A stretch of 64,000 nucleotides of DNA from Janthinobacterium sp. 1_2014MBL_MicDiv (GCF_001865675.1 NZ_CP011319.1:3100001-3164000); one strand, 5' to 3'. Positions 7,898 through 17,431 are shown, counted from the stretch's first letter. The notes: generated by a model from the sequence alone, not told the origin. Numbers and translations: made by a program.

Positions 7898-9448
7898 TTA
7901 AGCGCCTGGCGCCGTTTTGCGCGACTTCGGCATCTGCATGAAGATGGCCGAACCGTGTTTTTTCTTGCCGAACAAGGTCGGCTCGCTGACTCCGTCCGAG
8001 CAGCCATTGCCGAAGCTGAAGCCGCAGGAACCCTTCTCGTTGAAGCTGTCCTCGGCCATTTCCTTGTGGCTGCTGGGGATGACGAAGCGGTCCTCGTAGT
8101 TGGCGATGGCCATGATGTGGTACATGTCCTCCACCTGCGCCTGGGTCAATCCCACCTGCTTGAGCACCGTCAGGTTTTCCACCTTCTCGACGGTCTTGCT
8201 GCGCATGTAGGCGCGCATGGCCAGCATGCGGTCCAGCGCCGAGACGATGGGCGGCTGGTCGCCGGCCGTCAGCAGATTGGCCAGGTACTGCACGGGAATG
8301 CGCAGGCTTTGCGTATCGGGCAGCATGCCGTTCACGCCCAGCTTGCCCGATTCGGCGGCCGCCTGGATCGGCGACAGCGGCGGCACGTACCACACCATCG
8401 GCAAGGTGCGGTATTCGGGATGCAGCGGGAACGCCACCTTCCACTCGACGGCCATCTTGTAGACGGGCGACTTGACGGCAGCTTCCAGCCACAGGTCGGG
8501 GATGCCCTGGCGGCGCGCCTCGGCGATGATGGCCGGGTCGTGCGGATCGAGGAACAGGCCGAGCTGCGCCTGGTACAGGTCCTGCTCCTGCGGCACGGAA
8601 GCGGCGGCCTCGATCCTGTCGGCGTCATACAGCAGCACGCCCAGGTAGCGGATGCGGCCCACGCACGTTTCCGAGCACACGGTAGGCTGGCCCGCTTCGA
8701 TGCGGGGGAAGCAGAACGTGCACTTCTCCGCCTTGCCGGACGACCAGTTGTAGTAAATCTTCTTGTACGGGCAACCGGAAATGCACATGCGCCAGCCGCG
8801 GCACTTGTCCTGGTCGATCAGCACGATGCCGTCGTCTTCGCGCTTGTAGACGGAGCCGGACGGGCAGGACGCCACGCACGTCGGATTGAGGCAATGCTCG
8901 CACAGGCGCGGCAGATACATCATGAAGGTGTTCTCGAACGTGCCGTACATCTCCTTCTGCATGTTGTCGAACAGCTTGTCCTTGCTGCGCTGGGCAAATT
9001 CGCCGCCCAGGTCATCTTCCCAGTTCGGGCCCCACTCGATCTTTTCCATCTTCTTCCCCGTCAGCACGGAGATCGGACGGGCCGTCGGCGGCGTCTGCGA
9101 CAGCGGCGCGCTTTGCAGGTGCTCGTAGTCGTAGGTGAACGGCTCGTAGTACTCGTCGATGGCGGGCAGGTTCGGGTTGGCAAAGATATTCGCCAGGATT
9201 TTCAAACGGCTGCCCTGGCGCGGCTCGATCTTGCCTGCATCCGTGCGGCGCCAGCCGCCATTCCACTTGTCCTGGTTTTCCCACTGCTTCGGATAGCCGA
9301 TGCCCGGTTTCGTCTCGACGTTGTTGAACCATGCGTACTCGACGCCGTCGCGACTGGTCCACACGTTCTTGCACGTGACGGAACAGGTGTGGCAGCCGAT
9401 GCACTTGTCCAGGTTCAGCACCATGCCGATTTGCGCTCTGATTTTCAT
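7898..9448 (-). CDS. narH: Respiratory nitrate reductase beta subunit
   Basis: A 516-residue iron-sulfur subunit carrying electrons between NarI and NarG. The first cluster motif is C16-x2-C19-x2-C22-x3-C26 (KCIGCHTCSVTC). A later motif reads CRGWRMCISGC, in which Trp replaces one Cys; this is the known signature of the [3Fe-4S] cluster of NarH. A further motif is LCEHCLNPTCVASCP. It starts one base after the narG stop with GGAGCATAGT as ribosome site and is followed directly by narJ. Confidence 0.97.
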   Translation of the reverse strand: MKIRAQIGMVLNLDKCIGCHTCSVTCKNVWTSRDGVEYAWFNNVETKPGIGYPKQWENQDKWNGGWRRTDAGKIEPRQGSRLKILANIFANPNLPAIDEYYEPFTYDYEHLQSAPLSQTPPTARPISVLTGKKMEKIEWGPNWEDDLGGEFAQRSKDKLFDNMQKEMYGTFENTFMMYLPRLCEHCLNPTCVASCPSGSVYKREDDGIVLIDQDKCRGWRMCISGCPYKKIYYNWSSGKAEKCTFCFPRIEAGQPTVCSETCVGRIRYLGVLLYDADRIEAAASVPQEQDLYQAQLGLFLDPHDPAIIAEARRQGIPDLWLEAAVKSPVYKMAVEWKVAFPLHPEYRTLPMVWYVPPLSPIQAAAESGKLGVNGMLPDTQSLRIPVQYLANLLTAGDQPPIVSALDRMLAMRAYMRSKTVEKVENLTVLKQVGLTQAQVEDMYHIMAIANYEDRFVIPSSHKEMAEDSFNEKGSCGFSFGNGCSDGVSEPTLFGKKKHGSAIFMQMPKSRKTAPGA

Positions 9449-9449
9449 A

Positions 9450-12400
9450 CTATGCTCCTTCTTCCTGCAACGGGCCTTCGAGCCAGTCGACCTTGTTCAT
9501 CTTGCGCACCAATACGAATTCATCGCGGTTGGAGCCCACCGTGCCGTAATAATTGAAGCCGTAGGCCAGCTGGGCGTAGCCGCCTATCATGTGCGTCGGC
9601 TTGGGCACGGCGCGCGTCACCGAGTTATGGATGCCGCCCCGCTTGCCCGTCATCTCCGCGCCAGGCACGTTGATGATCTTTTCCTGCGCGTGGTACATCA
9701 TCGTCATGCCGGCCGGGATGCGCTGGCTGACGATGGCGCGCGCCGTCAGGGTGCCGTTCACGTTGAAGACTTCGATCCAGTCGTTGTCGACGATGCCGGC
9801 CGTCTTGGCGTCGATTTCCGACAGCCACACGTGCGGTCCGCCACGCGACAGGGTCAGCATGCGCAGGTTGTCCGAATACGTGGAGTGGATGCCCCACTTC
9901 TGGTGCGGCGTCAAAAAGTTCAGCGCCAGCTCCTTGTTGCCGTTCGGCTGGGTGCCCAGCAGCGCTTCCGTCGTCTTCGTGTTGATGGCCGGCTTGTACA
10001 CGCACAGCCCTTCGCCGAAGTCGCGCATCCACAGGTGATCCTGGTAGAACTGCTGGCGGCCCGTCAGGGTGCGCCAAGGGATCAGTTCATGCACGTTGGT
10101 ATAGCCGGCCGTGTAGCTGACTTCCTCGCTTTCCAGGCCCGACCACGTGGGCGAGGAAATGATCTTGCGCGGCTGCGCCTGCACGTCGCGGAAGCGGATG
10201 CTGTCATGCTCGCGCGGCAGCGCCAGATGCGTGTGCTCGCGTCCCGTGATGGCGGACAGCGCGGCCCAGGCTTTCACGGCCACGTGGCCATTCGTTTCCG
10301 GCGCCAGCGACAGGATCATCTCGGCCGCATCGATGGCCGTATCGAGGCGCGGCTGGCCCTGCGACACGCCTTCTTCCAGCACCGTGCGGTTGATACCGCG
10401 CAGCACGTCCACTTCATGGCCCGTTTTCCAGGAAATGCCCTTGCCACCATTGCCGATGCTTTCCAGCAGCGGGCCGATCGACGTGAATTTCTTGTAGACG
10501 TCGCGGTAATTGCGCTCGACCACCGTCATGTTCGGCATGGTCTTGCCGGGAATCGCCTCGCATTCGCCGGCGCGCCAGTCCTTGGGATCGAAAGGCTGGC
10601 CCAGTTCGCCGGGCGTATCGTGCATCAGCGGCGTGAGGATGATGTCTTGCTGGGTGCCCAGCAGCTCGCCGCCGATTTCCGAGAATTTCTCGGCGATGCC
10701 CTTGTAGATTTCCCAGTCCGACTTCGATTGCCACAGCGGCTGCACGGCTTCCGACAGCGGATGGATGAACGGATGCATGTCCGACGTATTCAAGTCGTCC
10801 TTTTCATACCAGGTGGCCGTCGGCAGCACCACGTCGCCGTACAGGCAGGTGGTCGACATGCGGAAATCCAGCACCACCAGCAGATCGAGCTTGCCTTCGG
10901 CGGCCGGGCGCACCTTCACCTGCTGCGGTTTCAGGCAGTCGTCTTCGTCGCTGAGCAAGCCGTTCTGCGTGCCGAGCAGGTATTTCAGGAAGTACTCGTG
11001 GCCCTTGCCCGAGCTGCCGAGGATATTCGAACGCCAGACGAACATATTGCGCGGGAAGTTGGCCGCATTGTCCGGGTCGTCGCACGAGAACTGCAGCTGG
11101 CCCGCCTTGATCTGGTCGAGCGCATACGCGGCCGGCGCCTGCCCCGCCCCCCTGGCGGCCTTGGCCACGTCCAGCGGATTGGTTTGCAGCTGCGGCGCCG
11201 ATGGCAGCCAGCCCATGCGCTCGGCCTTGGCGTTGTAGTCGAGCAGGGTCAGGTCGCCCGTGCCGCCGGCCGCCGATGGCGAGGCGATGTCGCCCGTTTC
11301 CAGCTTTTCATGGCGCCACTGGCTCGTGTGCGCATAGAAGAACGAGGTGCCGTTCATCTGGCGCATCGGACGCACCCAGTCCTGGGCGAAGGCCAAGGGC
11401 GTCCAGCCCGTTTGCGGACGCAGCTTTTCCTGGCCCACGTAATGGGCCCAGCCGCCGCCCGACTGGCCGATACAGCCGCACATCATCAGCATGTTGATGA
11501 TGCCGCGGTAGGTCATGTCCATGTGGTACCAGTGATTCAGGCCGGCGCCCACGATGACCATGCTCTTGCCGCGCGTCTGGTCGGCGTTTTCCGCGAACTG
11601 GCGCGCCACGGTGATGACGTCGGCGCGTTTCACGCCCGTGTGCTTTTCCTGCCACGCGGGGGTGTACGGCACGTCGTCGTCATAGCTTTCCGCGACATTT
11701 TCTCCGCCGAGGCCACGGTCGATGCCGTAGTTGGCCAGGGTCAGGTCGAACACGGTGGTCACCAGGCCCGTCGTGCCGTCGGCCAGGCGGATGGTTTTCA
11801 CGGGCACCTTGCGCAGCAGCATGTCGGCCGCGTCCTTGCCGCCGAAGTAGGCGAAACCCACTTCCGTGACGGCGTCGCTGTCGTTGATCATGGACAGCAT
11901 CGGCACGATGGGCGCGCCGCTGCCGCCCGCCTTCTGTTCCAGGTTCCACTTGCCCGACTCGCCCCAGCGGAAGCCGATGGAGCCGGCCGGCGCCGTGATC
12001 GCCCCCGTGCTTTCGTCGATGACGAGGGTTTTCCATTCCGGGTTGTTGGTCTCGTCGAGGTTGTTGTCCAGGTGCGAGGCGCGCAGGAAGTAGTCGGGCA
12101 CCAGCGTGCCGTTATGCTCCTTGAGCAGTACCAGCATGGGGAAATCCGTGTACTGGCGCGCATAGTCGCGGAAGTAGGCGCTCTGGCCTTCCGCATGGAA
12201 TTCCTTGAGGATGACGTGGCCCATGGCCAGCGCCAGCGCGGCGTCCGTGCCCTGTTTCGGCGCCAGCCAGATGTCGCCGAACTTCACCATTTCGCCGTAG
12301 TCTGGCGAGATGGCCACGGTTTTCGTGCCCTTGTAGCGCACTTCCGTGTAGAAGTGGGCGTCGGGCGTGCGCGTCATCGGCACGTTCGAGCCCCACACCA

Positions 12401-13148
12401 TCAGGTAGGTCGAGTTGTACCAATCGGCCGATTCCGGCACGTCCGTCTGTTCGCCCCACACTTGCGGGCTGGCCGGCGGCAGGTCGCAGTACCAGTCATA
12501 GAAGCTCAGGGCCACGCCGCCGATCAGCGACAGGTAGCGCGTGCCGGAGGCATAGCTGACCATGGACATGGCGGGAATCGGCGAAAAGCCGACGACGCGG
12601 TCCGGGCCGTATTTCTTGATCGTCAGCGCATTCGCGGCGGCGATGATCTCGTTCGATTCGTCCCACGTGGCGCGCACGAAGCCGCCCAGGCCGCGGATGG
12701 ACTTGTACTGCTGCGAGCGCACGGGGTCCTGGCTGATCCAGTCCCAGGCCGTGACGGGGTCCATGGTCTTGCGCGCTTCGCGCCACATTTCCATCAGGCG
12801 GCCGCGCACCATCGGGTACTTCACGCGCTGCGCCGAATACACGTACCAGGAATAGCTGGCGCCGCGCGGGCAGCCGCGCGGTTCATGATTGGGCAGGTCG
12901 GGACGCGTGCGCGGGTAATCGGTTTGCTGGGTTTCCCAGGTGATCAGGCCATTCTTGACATACACCTTCCAGCTGCACGAGCCGGTGCAGTTCACGCCAT
13001 GCGTGGAACGCACGATCTTGTCGTGCTGCCAGCGCTGGCGGTAGGCGTTTTCCCAGGTACGGTCTTCATCGACCACGGTGCCGTGGCCGTTGGAAAACGG
13101 CTCGGCGGGCTTGCTAAAAAATTTAAGGCGGTCCAGAAAGTGACTCAT
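9450..13148 (-). CDS. narG: Respiratory nitrate reductase alpha subunit
   Basis: A 1232-residue catalytic subunit reducing nitrate to nitrite on the cytoplasmic side with a bis-MGD molybdenum cofactor. The FS0 cluster ligands are H50, C54, C58 and C93 (HGVNCTGSCSW and GCPRGASY), the unusual His-Cys3 set of NarG. ESADWYNSTYLMVWGSN contains the expected Mo-ligating Asp. The length matches the family and there is no Tat signal, as expected for the membrane-bound type. The 242-bp upstream region holds a motif shared with narK1 (see 13316-13333). First gene of narGHJI-ppiC-moaA-narXL. Confidence 0.97.
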   Translation of the reverse strand: MSHFLDRLKFFSKPAEPFSNGHGTVVDEDRTWENAYRQRWQHDKIVRSTHGVNCTGSCSWKVYVKNGLITWETQQTDYPRTRPDLPNHEPRGCPRGASYSWYVYSAQRVKYPMVRGRLMEMWREARKTMDPVTAWDWISQDPVRSQQYKSIRGLGGFVRATWDESNEIIAAANALTIKKYGPDRVVGFSPIPAMSMVSYASGTRYLSLIGGVALSFYDWYCDLPPASPQVWGEQTDVPESADWYNSTYLMVWGSNVPMTRTPDAHFYTEVRYKGTKTVAISPDYGEMVKFGDIWLAPKQGTDAALALAMGHVILKEFHAEGQSAYFRDYARQYTDFPMLVLLKEHNGTLVPDYFLRASHLDNNLDETNNPEWKTLVIDESTGAITAPAGSIGFRWGESGKWNLEQKAGGSGAPIVPMLSMINDSDAVTEVGFAYFGGKDAADMLLRKVPVKTIRLADGTTGLVTTVFDLTLANYGIDRGLGGENVAESYDDDVPYTPAWQEKHTGVKRADVITVARQFAENADQTRGKSMVIVGAGLNHWYHMDMTYRGIINMLMMCGCIGQSGGGWAHYVGQEKLRPQTGWTPLAFAQDWVRPMRQMNGTSFFYAHTSQWRHEKLETGDIASPSAAGGTGDLTLLDYNAKAERMGWLPSAPQLQTNPLDVAKAARGAGQAPAAYALDQIKAGQLQFSCDDPDNAANFPRNMFVWRSNILGSSGKGHEYFLKYLLGTQNGLLSDEDDCLKPQQVKVRPAAEGKLDLLVVLDFRMSTTCLYGDVVLPTATWYEKDDLNTSDMHPFIHPLSEAVQPLWQSKSDWEIYKGIAEKFSEIGGELLGTQQDIILTPLMHDTPGELGQPFDPKDWRAGECEAIPGKTMPNMTVVERNYRDVYKKFTSIGPLLESIGNGGKGISWKTGHEVDVLRGINRTVLEEGVSQGQPRLDTAIDAAEMILSLAPETNGHVAVKAWAALSAITGREHTHLALPREHDSIRFRDVQAQPRKIISSPTWSGLESEEVSYTAGYTNVHELIPWRTLTGRQQFYQDHLWMRDFGEGLCVYKPAINTKTTEALLGTQPNGNKELALNFLTPHQKWGIHSTYSDNLRMLTLSRGGPHVWLSEIDAKTAGIVDNDWIEVFNVNGTLTARAIVSQRIPAGMTMMYHAQEKIINVPGAEMTGKRGGIHNSVTRAVPKPTHMIGGYAQLAYGFNYYGTVGSNRDEFVLVRKMNKVDWLEGPLQEEGA

Positions 13149-13315
13149 GCTACCTCCACATTGCGCCGCGGACAGCGGCGCCAGGTCTTAAGAAACGCTG
13201 CAAGCACGATGGCTCAAGCGTCGATACCAACAGTCTAGCGATGCGCCCTGCGCGGCGGTATTGGCAAGAAGTCGGTTTCCGGCACCAGGAATGCATAGGC
13301 GCGTAGTCACCCGGA

Positions 13316-13333
13316 TAGTCACTATTGCCTATG
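13316..13333 (+). promoter_or_regulatory. Motif shared by narG and narK1 upstream regions (narG copy)
   Basis: TAGTCACTATTGCCTATG lies 168-185 bp upstream of the narG start. Sixteen of its 18 bases recur upstream of narK1 (17432-17449, opposite strand). The core ATAGTCACTAT is palindromic, and a second TAGTCAC lies at 13304-13310. It does not fit strict NarL heptamers, but position and sharing suggest an activator site for the nar genes. Confidence 0.4.
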
Positions 13334-13390
13334 GGCGGCACGCGCGCGCTGCGGTATACCTGTCGCCATCATTCAACCAGGAGGAAAGCC

Positions 13391-13762
13391 ATGCCCATTA
13401 CCGATTACGCCAGCCTGCTGCGCAGTGCCCGCACCCAGGAACAGCCGCAACGGCTGCTGTTCACGTTTACCCAGGCGCAGGCCCAGCCTGGCGGCCTGGG
13501 CAAGTCACTCACGCCCGTGATGTGCGCCGACAAGCTGCCCGATGAACTGGACAGCTTTGAAAAACTCACGGAGGAATCGAAGCAGATGCAGACGCACTGG
13601 GACGTGGTCTTCGTGGCGGGACTGGCGGGCCGGGACGGCCAGCCGCCCGCGCCGCAGGAATGCGAGGCGCCGCTGCGCGCCATGGTGACGGCCATCGAGC
13701 AGGGCCGCATCGACAGCCTGCTGGCGTTCGACCGCAGCGGCGATTTGCTGCGTTTCAGCTGA
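13391..13762 (+). CDS. Small conserved protein of unknown function (123 residues)
   Basis: A 123-residue soluble protein read rightward between narG and the carbonic anhydrase gene, both leftward. The ATG at 13391 has the ribosome site AGGAGGAAAGCC. The sequence (TDYASLLRSARTQEQPQRLLFTFTQAQ, VMCADKLPDELDSFEKL, HWDVVFVAGLAG) resembles a betaproteobacterial family of about 120 residues often labelled ribonucleotide reductase subunit alpha. It has none of the features of that enzyme, so the label is probably an annotation error. The function is unknown. Two REP-like hairpins follow the stop. Confidence 0.75.
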   Translation: MPITDYASLLRSARTQEQPQRLLFTFTQAQAQPGGLGKSLTPVMCADKLPDELDSFEKLTEESKQMQTHWDVVFVAGLAGRDGQPPAPQECEAPLRAMVTAIEQGRIDSLLAFDRSGDLLRFS

Positions 13763-13770
13763 GGGAACTT

Positions 13771-13873
13771 GTCGGATGACGCCCTACCGGCTAATCCGAC
13801 CTGCCTTGCGTAATTGACGGAAGAATGTCGCGACGTAGGTCGGATTAGCGCGGCAACGCCGCGCGTAATCCGA
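13771..13873. repeat. Pair of REP-like inverted repeats
   Basis: Two hairpin-forming units share the arms GTCGGAT / ATCCGAC. The first spans 13771-13800 (7-bp perfect stem). The second spans 13840-13873: TCGGATTAGCGCGGC, loop AAC, then GCCGCGCGTAATCCGA, a 15-bp stem with one bulge. They look like the bacterial REP/BIME intergenic repeats of this lineage and may end transcription from both sides. Confidence 0.7.
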
Positions 13874-13878
13874 CACCT

Positions 13879-14571
13879 CTACCTGGCCGCATCCGGCCAC
13901 GGCCGCTCATGCAGGTGGCGCGCCCGCTCGATGGGACAGACGAGGGGCAAAAACTGCTGCTGGCGCGCCGAGTACGCCATCAGCGCCCCGCTGTCGATAT
14001 CGAAATACCATCCATGCAGTTTCAGCACGCCCTGTTCCACCCGGCGTTTCAGCCAGGGATAGGTGAGCAGGTTGTCCAGCGACTGCAATATGCTGGCCAG
14101 CTCGCACGCATGATGCTGTTCCGCCGACGAGCGGTGTCCGAGGTCGCGCCGCACGCGCTGCGCCACCGGTTCGGCGATGCGCATCCACTGTCCCACGAAG
14201 TCCGTTTCCTGCCCCTGCGCGCGCGGCTGCGGCTCCAGCAGCGCGCGGATGCCGCCGCAGCGCGCATGCCCGAGCACGATGACCCTGGCCACTTCGAGCT
14301 TGCAGACGGCAAACTCGATGGCCGAACTGACGCCGGGCGGCGCATCGGGGGTACACGGCGGCACCAGGTTGGCGATATTGCGCACGACGAACATGTCGCC
14401 CGGGTCGCTGCCCGTCAGCAGCATGGGATCGACGCGCGAATCGCAGCAGCCGATCAGCAGGGTCGAAGGCCGCTGCCCGTCGCGCAAGCTGTCGTACAAA
14501 GTCTGCGGCTCGCTGAAATACTGCTGCTGAAACAGGCTGAAGCCGTTGACGAATTTTTCCAGTTCTTCCAT
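13879..14571 (-). CDS. can: Beta-class carbonic anhydrase
   Basis: A 230-residue enzyme interconverting CO2 and bicarbonate. Zinc ligands are visible as Cys42 in GCCDSRVDP, with the Asp44-Arg46 dyad, and His102 plus Cys105 in GHARCGG. MFVVRNIANLVPP is typical of the class. The ATG at 14571 follows GAGAG; a GTG one codon earlier is possible. It is read in the same direction as narK2 but separated by a hairpin (14594-14618). A carbonic anhydrase inside a nitrate-respiration cluster is unusual; a link to bicarbonate or pH balance during anaerobic growth is only a guess. Confidence 0.93.
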   Translation of the reverse strand: MEELEKFVNGFSLFQQQYFSEPQTLYDSLRDGQRPSTLLIGCCDSRVDPMLLTGSDPGDMFVVRNIANLVPPCTPDAPPGVSSAIEFAVCKLEVARVIVLGHARCGGIRALLEPQPRAQGQETDFVGQWMRIAEPVAQRVRRDLGHRSSAEQHHACELASILQSLDNLLTYPWLKRRVEQGVLKLHGWYFDIDSGALMAYSARQQQFLPLVCPIERARHLHERPWPDAAR

Positions 14572-14593
14572 CACATACTCTCATTTCCTCAAC

Positions 14594-14618
14594 GCCTGGC
14601 AAGACCGGCTTGCCAGGC
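14594..14618 (-). terminator. Hairpin after narK2
   Basis: GCCTGGCAAG, loop ACCGG, CTTGCCAGGC form a perfect 10-bp stem starting nine bases past the narK2 stop. There is no T-run, so it may be a weak or Rho-assisted terminator or an RNA-stabilising hairpin before the carbonic anhydrase gene. Confidence 0.5.
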
Positions 14619-14627
14619 ATGCCAACT

Positions 14628-16013
14628 TTAGCAAGGCATAGGCGCATTCTTGCGCGCATAGCACCACCAGGTAATCGCGATGCAGCTGGCGTAGAAGCCG
14701 ATGAAGCACCACAGGGCCGCGTCGGGGCTGCCCGTCATGGCGATCGAGGTGCCGTAGCTTTTCGGGATGAAGAAGGCGCCGTAGGCCGCCACGGCCGACG
14801 TGAAGCCCAGCACGGCCGCGCCTTCCTTGTTGGCGTCGACGATGGCCTGCTCCTGCGCCGCCTTACCCTTGCCGGCCGCGGCGCGCTGATGCTCGGTCAG
14901 GAAAATCACGGGGATCATGCGGAAGGTCGACGCATTGCCGATGCCGGTGCCGGCGAACAGCAGCATGAACATCCAGAAGAAGCCATTGAAGTTACCGCCA
15001 ACGCCGCCTTGCGGCATGAAGTACAGCACGCCCAGCACGGCGCCTATCATCAGCAGGAACGACCACAGGGTGACACGCGCGCCGCCCAGCTTGTCCGAGA
15101 TCACGCCGCCGGCCACGCGCGCCAGCGCGCCCACCAGGGGACCGAGGAACGCGTAGTCGAGCGGATTGACGTCGGGGAACTGGATCTTGATCAACAGCGG
15201 AAACGCGGCCGAATAGCCGATGAAGGAACCGAAGGTACCCGTGTACAGCCAGCACATGAGCCAGTTGTGCTTGCGCTTGAAGATCACGGCCTGCTCGGAA
15301 AACGAAGCCTTGGCCGACGCCAGGTCATTCATGCCGAACCAGGCCAGCAAGGTGGAGAGTGCAATGAACGGCACCCAGATGAAGCCCGCATTCTGCAACC
15401 ACATGTCCTTGCTCACGCCATTCTTGACCCAGGTCAGCGCATCGCCGCCCCAGGCGCCGAAGACGGCAAACGTGATCACCAGCGGCACGACGAACTGCAC
15501 CACCGAGACGCCCAGGTTGCCCAGGCCCGCGTTCATGCCCAGCGCGAAGCCCTTGCTCGCCTTCGGATAGAAAAAGCTGATGTTGGCCATCGACGAGGCG
15601 AAATTGCCGCCGCCGAAGCCGCACAGCAGCGCCAGGATCAGCATCGTCGGATAGCCCGTGTTCACGTCCTGCACGGCCAGGCCGATGCCGATGGCGGGGA
15701 TCAAGAGCGAGCCGGTGGAAATGGCCGTCCAGCGCCGGCCGCCGAAGATCGGCACCATGAACGAGTAAAAGATGCGCAAGGTGGCGCCGGACAGGCCCGG
15801 CAAGGCCGTCAGCCAGAACAGCTGGTTGTTACTGTAGGTGAAGCCGATGTTGGGCAGGTTCACCACCACCACGCTCCACACCATCCACACGGCGAACGCC
15901 AGCAGCAGTGCGGGAATCGAAATCCACAGATTGCGCGCGGCCGTGGCCTTGCCCGTGCTTTGCCAGAAGCTCGGTGTTTCCGGCTCCCACGTATTGATCA
16001 TGTAGCGGCTCAT
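14628..16013 (-). CDS. narK2: NarK2-type nitrate/nitrite transporter (MFS)
   Basis: A 461-residue major-facilitator protein with twelve predicted helices. Family signatures for nitrate transport are visible: GFGGGNFASSMANISFFYPKA and ALGMNAGLGNLGVS resemble the nitrate-signature motifs of the NarK/NNP family, and the C-terminal half has GTGIGNASTFRMIPVIF. The short N-terminus and this motif set are typical of the NarK2 group, usually a nitrate/nitrite antiporter. Its ATG overlaps the narK1 stop in ATGA (16010-16013), so the two are translationally coupled, as in other narK1K2 pairs or fusions. Confidence 0.9.
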   Translation of the reverse strand: MSRYMINTWEPETPSFWQSTGKATAARNLWISIPALLLAFAVWMVWSVVVVNLPNIGFTYSNNQLFWLTALPGLSGATLRIFYSFMVPIFGGRRWTAISTGSLLIPAIGIGLAVQDVNTGYPTMLILALLCGFGGGNFASSMANISFFYPKASKGFALGMNAGLGNLGVSVVQFVVPLVITFAVFGAWGGDALTWVKNGVSKDMWLQNAGFIWVPFIALSTLLAWFGMNDLASAKASFSEQAVIFKRKHNWLMCWLYTGTFGSFIGYSAAFPLLIKIQFPDVNPLDYAFLGPLVGALARVAGGVISDKLGGARVTLWSFLLMIGAVLGVLYFMPQGGVGGNFNGFFWMFMLLFAGTGIGNASTFRMIPVIFLTEHQRAAAGKGKAAQEQAIVDANKEGAAVLGFTSAVAAYGAFFIPKSYGTSIAMTGSPDAALWCFIGFYASCIAITWWCYARKNAPMPC

Positions 16014-17314
16014 GTTTTTACTCCTGCAGGTTGATTGGTAGTGGCCGCGCGCAGCGGCTTGAACGAGAAATGCATCCAGACGAGCGAGACGCAGACGGTG
16101 CCGTACAACAGCATGAAGGCGCTCGAACGCACGCCGGTGAAGTCGACCAGGGCGCCGAACATCACGGGCAGGATGAAGCCGCCGAGGCCGCCGGCCAGGC
16201 CCACGACGCCCGAAACGGCGCCGATGTTGTCGGAAAAATCATCGCCGATGAACTTGAAGACGGACGCCTTGCCCACGGCCATGGCGATGCCGACGATGAA
16301 CAGCAGCACGGTGAACCACAGCGGCGACAGGCCGATATGGAAGGCCAGCGGCCCCGTGACGGTTTCCACCACCATCTGCGTCTGCGGGTACGACAGCAGG
16401 AAGAAGCACACCCAGCACACCCACATCACGGCCCAGGTGACTTTCGCCGCGCCGTATTTGTCCGAAATCCAGCCGCCCAGCGCGCGCAGCACGCCGCCCG
16501 GCAGCGAGAAGCAGGCGGCCAGCAGCGCCGCGTGGCTCAGGTCGAAGCCGTACTCGGCCACGTAGTACTTCGTCATCCACAGCGCCAGCGCCACATAGCC
16601 GCCGAACACCACCGAGTAGTACTGGCAGTAGCGCCACACGCGCGGGTCCTTCAGCACCTTCATCTGCGCCGAAAAGCTCTCGCCCGATGGCGCCAGGTGC
16701 GATTTGTCCGTGTACGAGAACAGCCAGAAGATGACGGCCGTGGCCAGCATGGCCACCGCATACACCTTGGGCAGCATCTGCCAGCCGAAGGCGGCGACGA
16801 TGCCGGGCGCGACGAACTTGGTCAGCGCGGAACCGGAGTTCCCGGCGCCGAAGATGCCCATGGCCAGGCCGCGGCGCTCCTTCTCGTACCAGCGCGCCAC
16901 GTAGGGCGTGCCGACGGAAAACGAACCGCCCGCCAGGCCCACGAACATGCCCAGCAAGAGGAAATGCCAGTAGGCGGTGGCGTAGGCGATCAGGTAGATC
17001 GGCACCACGCTGGCCAGCATCAGCAGGAAGAAGACGCGGCGTCCGCCGTATTTGTCCGTCCAGATGCCCAGCGGCACGCGCACGAGTGAGCCCGTCAGCA
17101 CGGGCATGGCGGCCAGCAGGCCGAATTGCGTTTCAGTCAAGCCCAGGCTGGTCTTGATGGGGATGCCCAGTACGGCGAACATCATCCATACCGCGAAGCA
17201 GATCGTGAAGGCAAAGGTACTGCTGACCAGCACGGACGCCTGCTTGCGCCGCATGCCCGGTTCGGCTGCCTTGTTGTTGTTACTGTTCTTGTTAGTGCCA
17301 TCTAGGGTAGCCAC
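16010..17314 (-). CDS. narK1: NarK1-type nitrate transporter (MFS)
   Basis: A 434-residue MFS protein from a GTG at 17314, chosen because GGAG lies seven bases upstream; an ATG frame extends to 17440 without a ribosome site and would read through the promoter region. The N-terminal tail is hydrophilic and Asn-rich (TNKNSNNNK). Nitrate-signature stretches GLAGGSFSVGTPYVARWY and GIFGAGNSGSALTKF are present. NarK1 members are thought to be nitrate/proton symporters, complementing NarK2. First gene of a narK1-narK2 unit; the upstream region carries the motif shared with narG. Confidence 0.9.
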   Translation of the reverse strand: MATLDGTNKNSNNNKAAEPGMRRKQASVLVSSTFAFTICFAVWMMFAVLGIPIKTSLGLTETQFGLLAAMPVLTGSLVRVPLGIWTDKYGGRRVFFLLMLASVVPIYLIAYATAYWHFLLLGMFVGLAGGSFSVGTPYVARWYEKERRGLAMGIFGAGNSGSALTKFVAPGIVAAFGWQMLPKVYAVAMLATAVIFWLFSYTDKSHLAPSGESFSAQMKVLKDPRVWRYCQYYSVVFGGYVALALWMTKYYVAEYGFDLSHAALLAACFSLPGGVLRALGGWISDKYGAAKVTWAVMWVCWVCFFLLSYPQTQMVVETVTGPLAFHIGLSPLWFTVLLFIVGIAMAVGKASVFKFIGDDFSDNIGAVSGVVGLAGGLGGFILPVMFGALVDFTGVRSSAFMLLYGTVCVSLVWMHFSFKPLRAATTNQPAGVKT

Positions 17315-17431
17315 GATGTTTCTCCATGAATGCACTGGCCGTCTGGCCAGCCGTCCCGACCAGCTTACGTGCCAGCCGCGAAAGGCACTATCGGCCACAG
17401 GGTGATTCTGGAAAGGCAATCTGGATAGCCG

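Noticed and set aside
9300..13238. Very long open frame (over 1300 codons) on the plus strand opposite narG
   Set aside because: It is antisense to a fully supported narG and arises from high GC and codon bias; its translation is low-complexity His/Arg/Gln-rich with no family features.
13149..13390. Canonical FNR box or NarL heptamers upstream of narG
   Set aside because: Both were looked for on both strands. No TTGAT-N4-ATCAA match and only partial heptamers were found, so only the shared 18-bp motif is reported.
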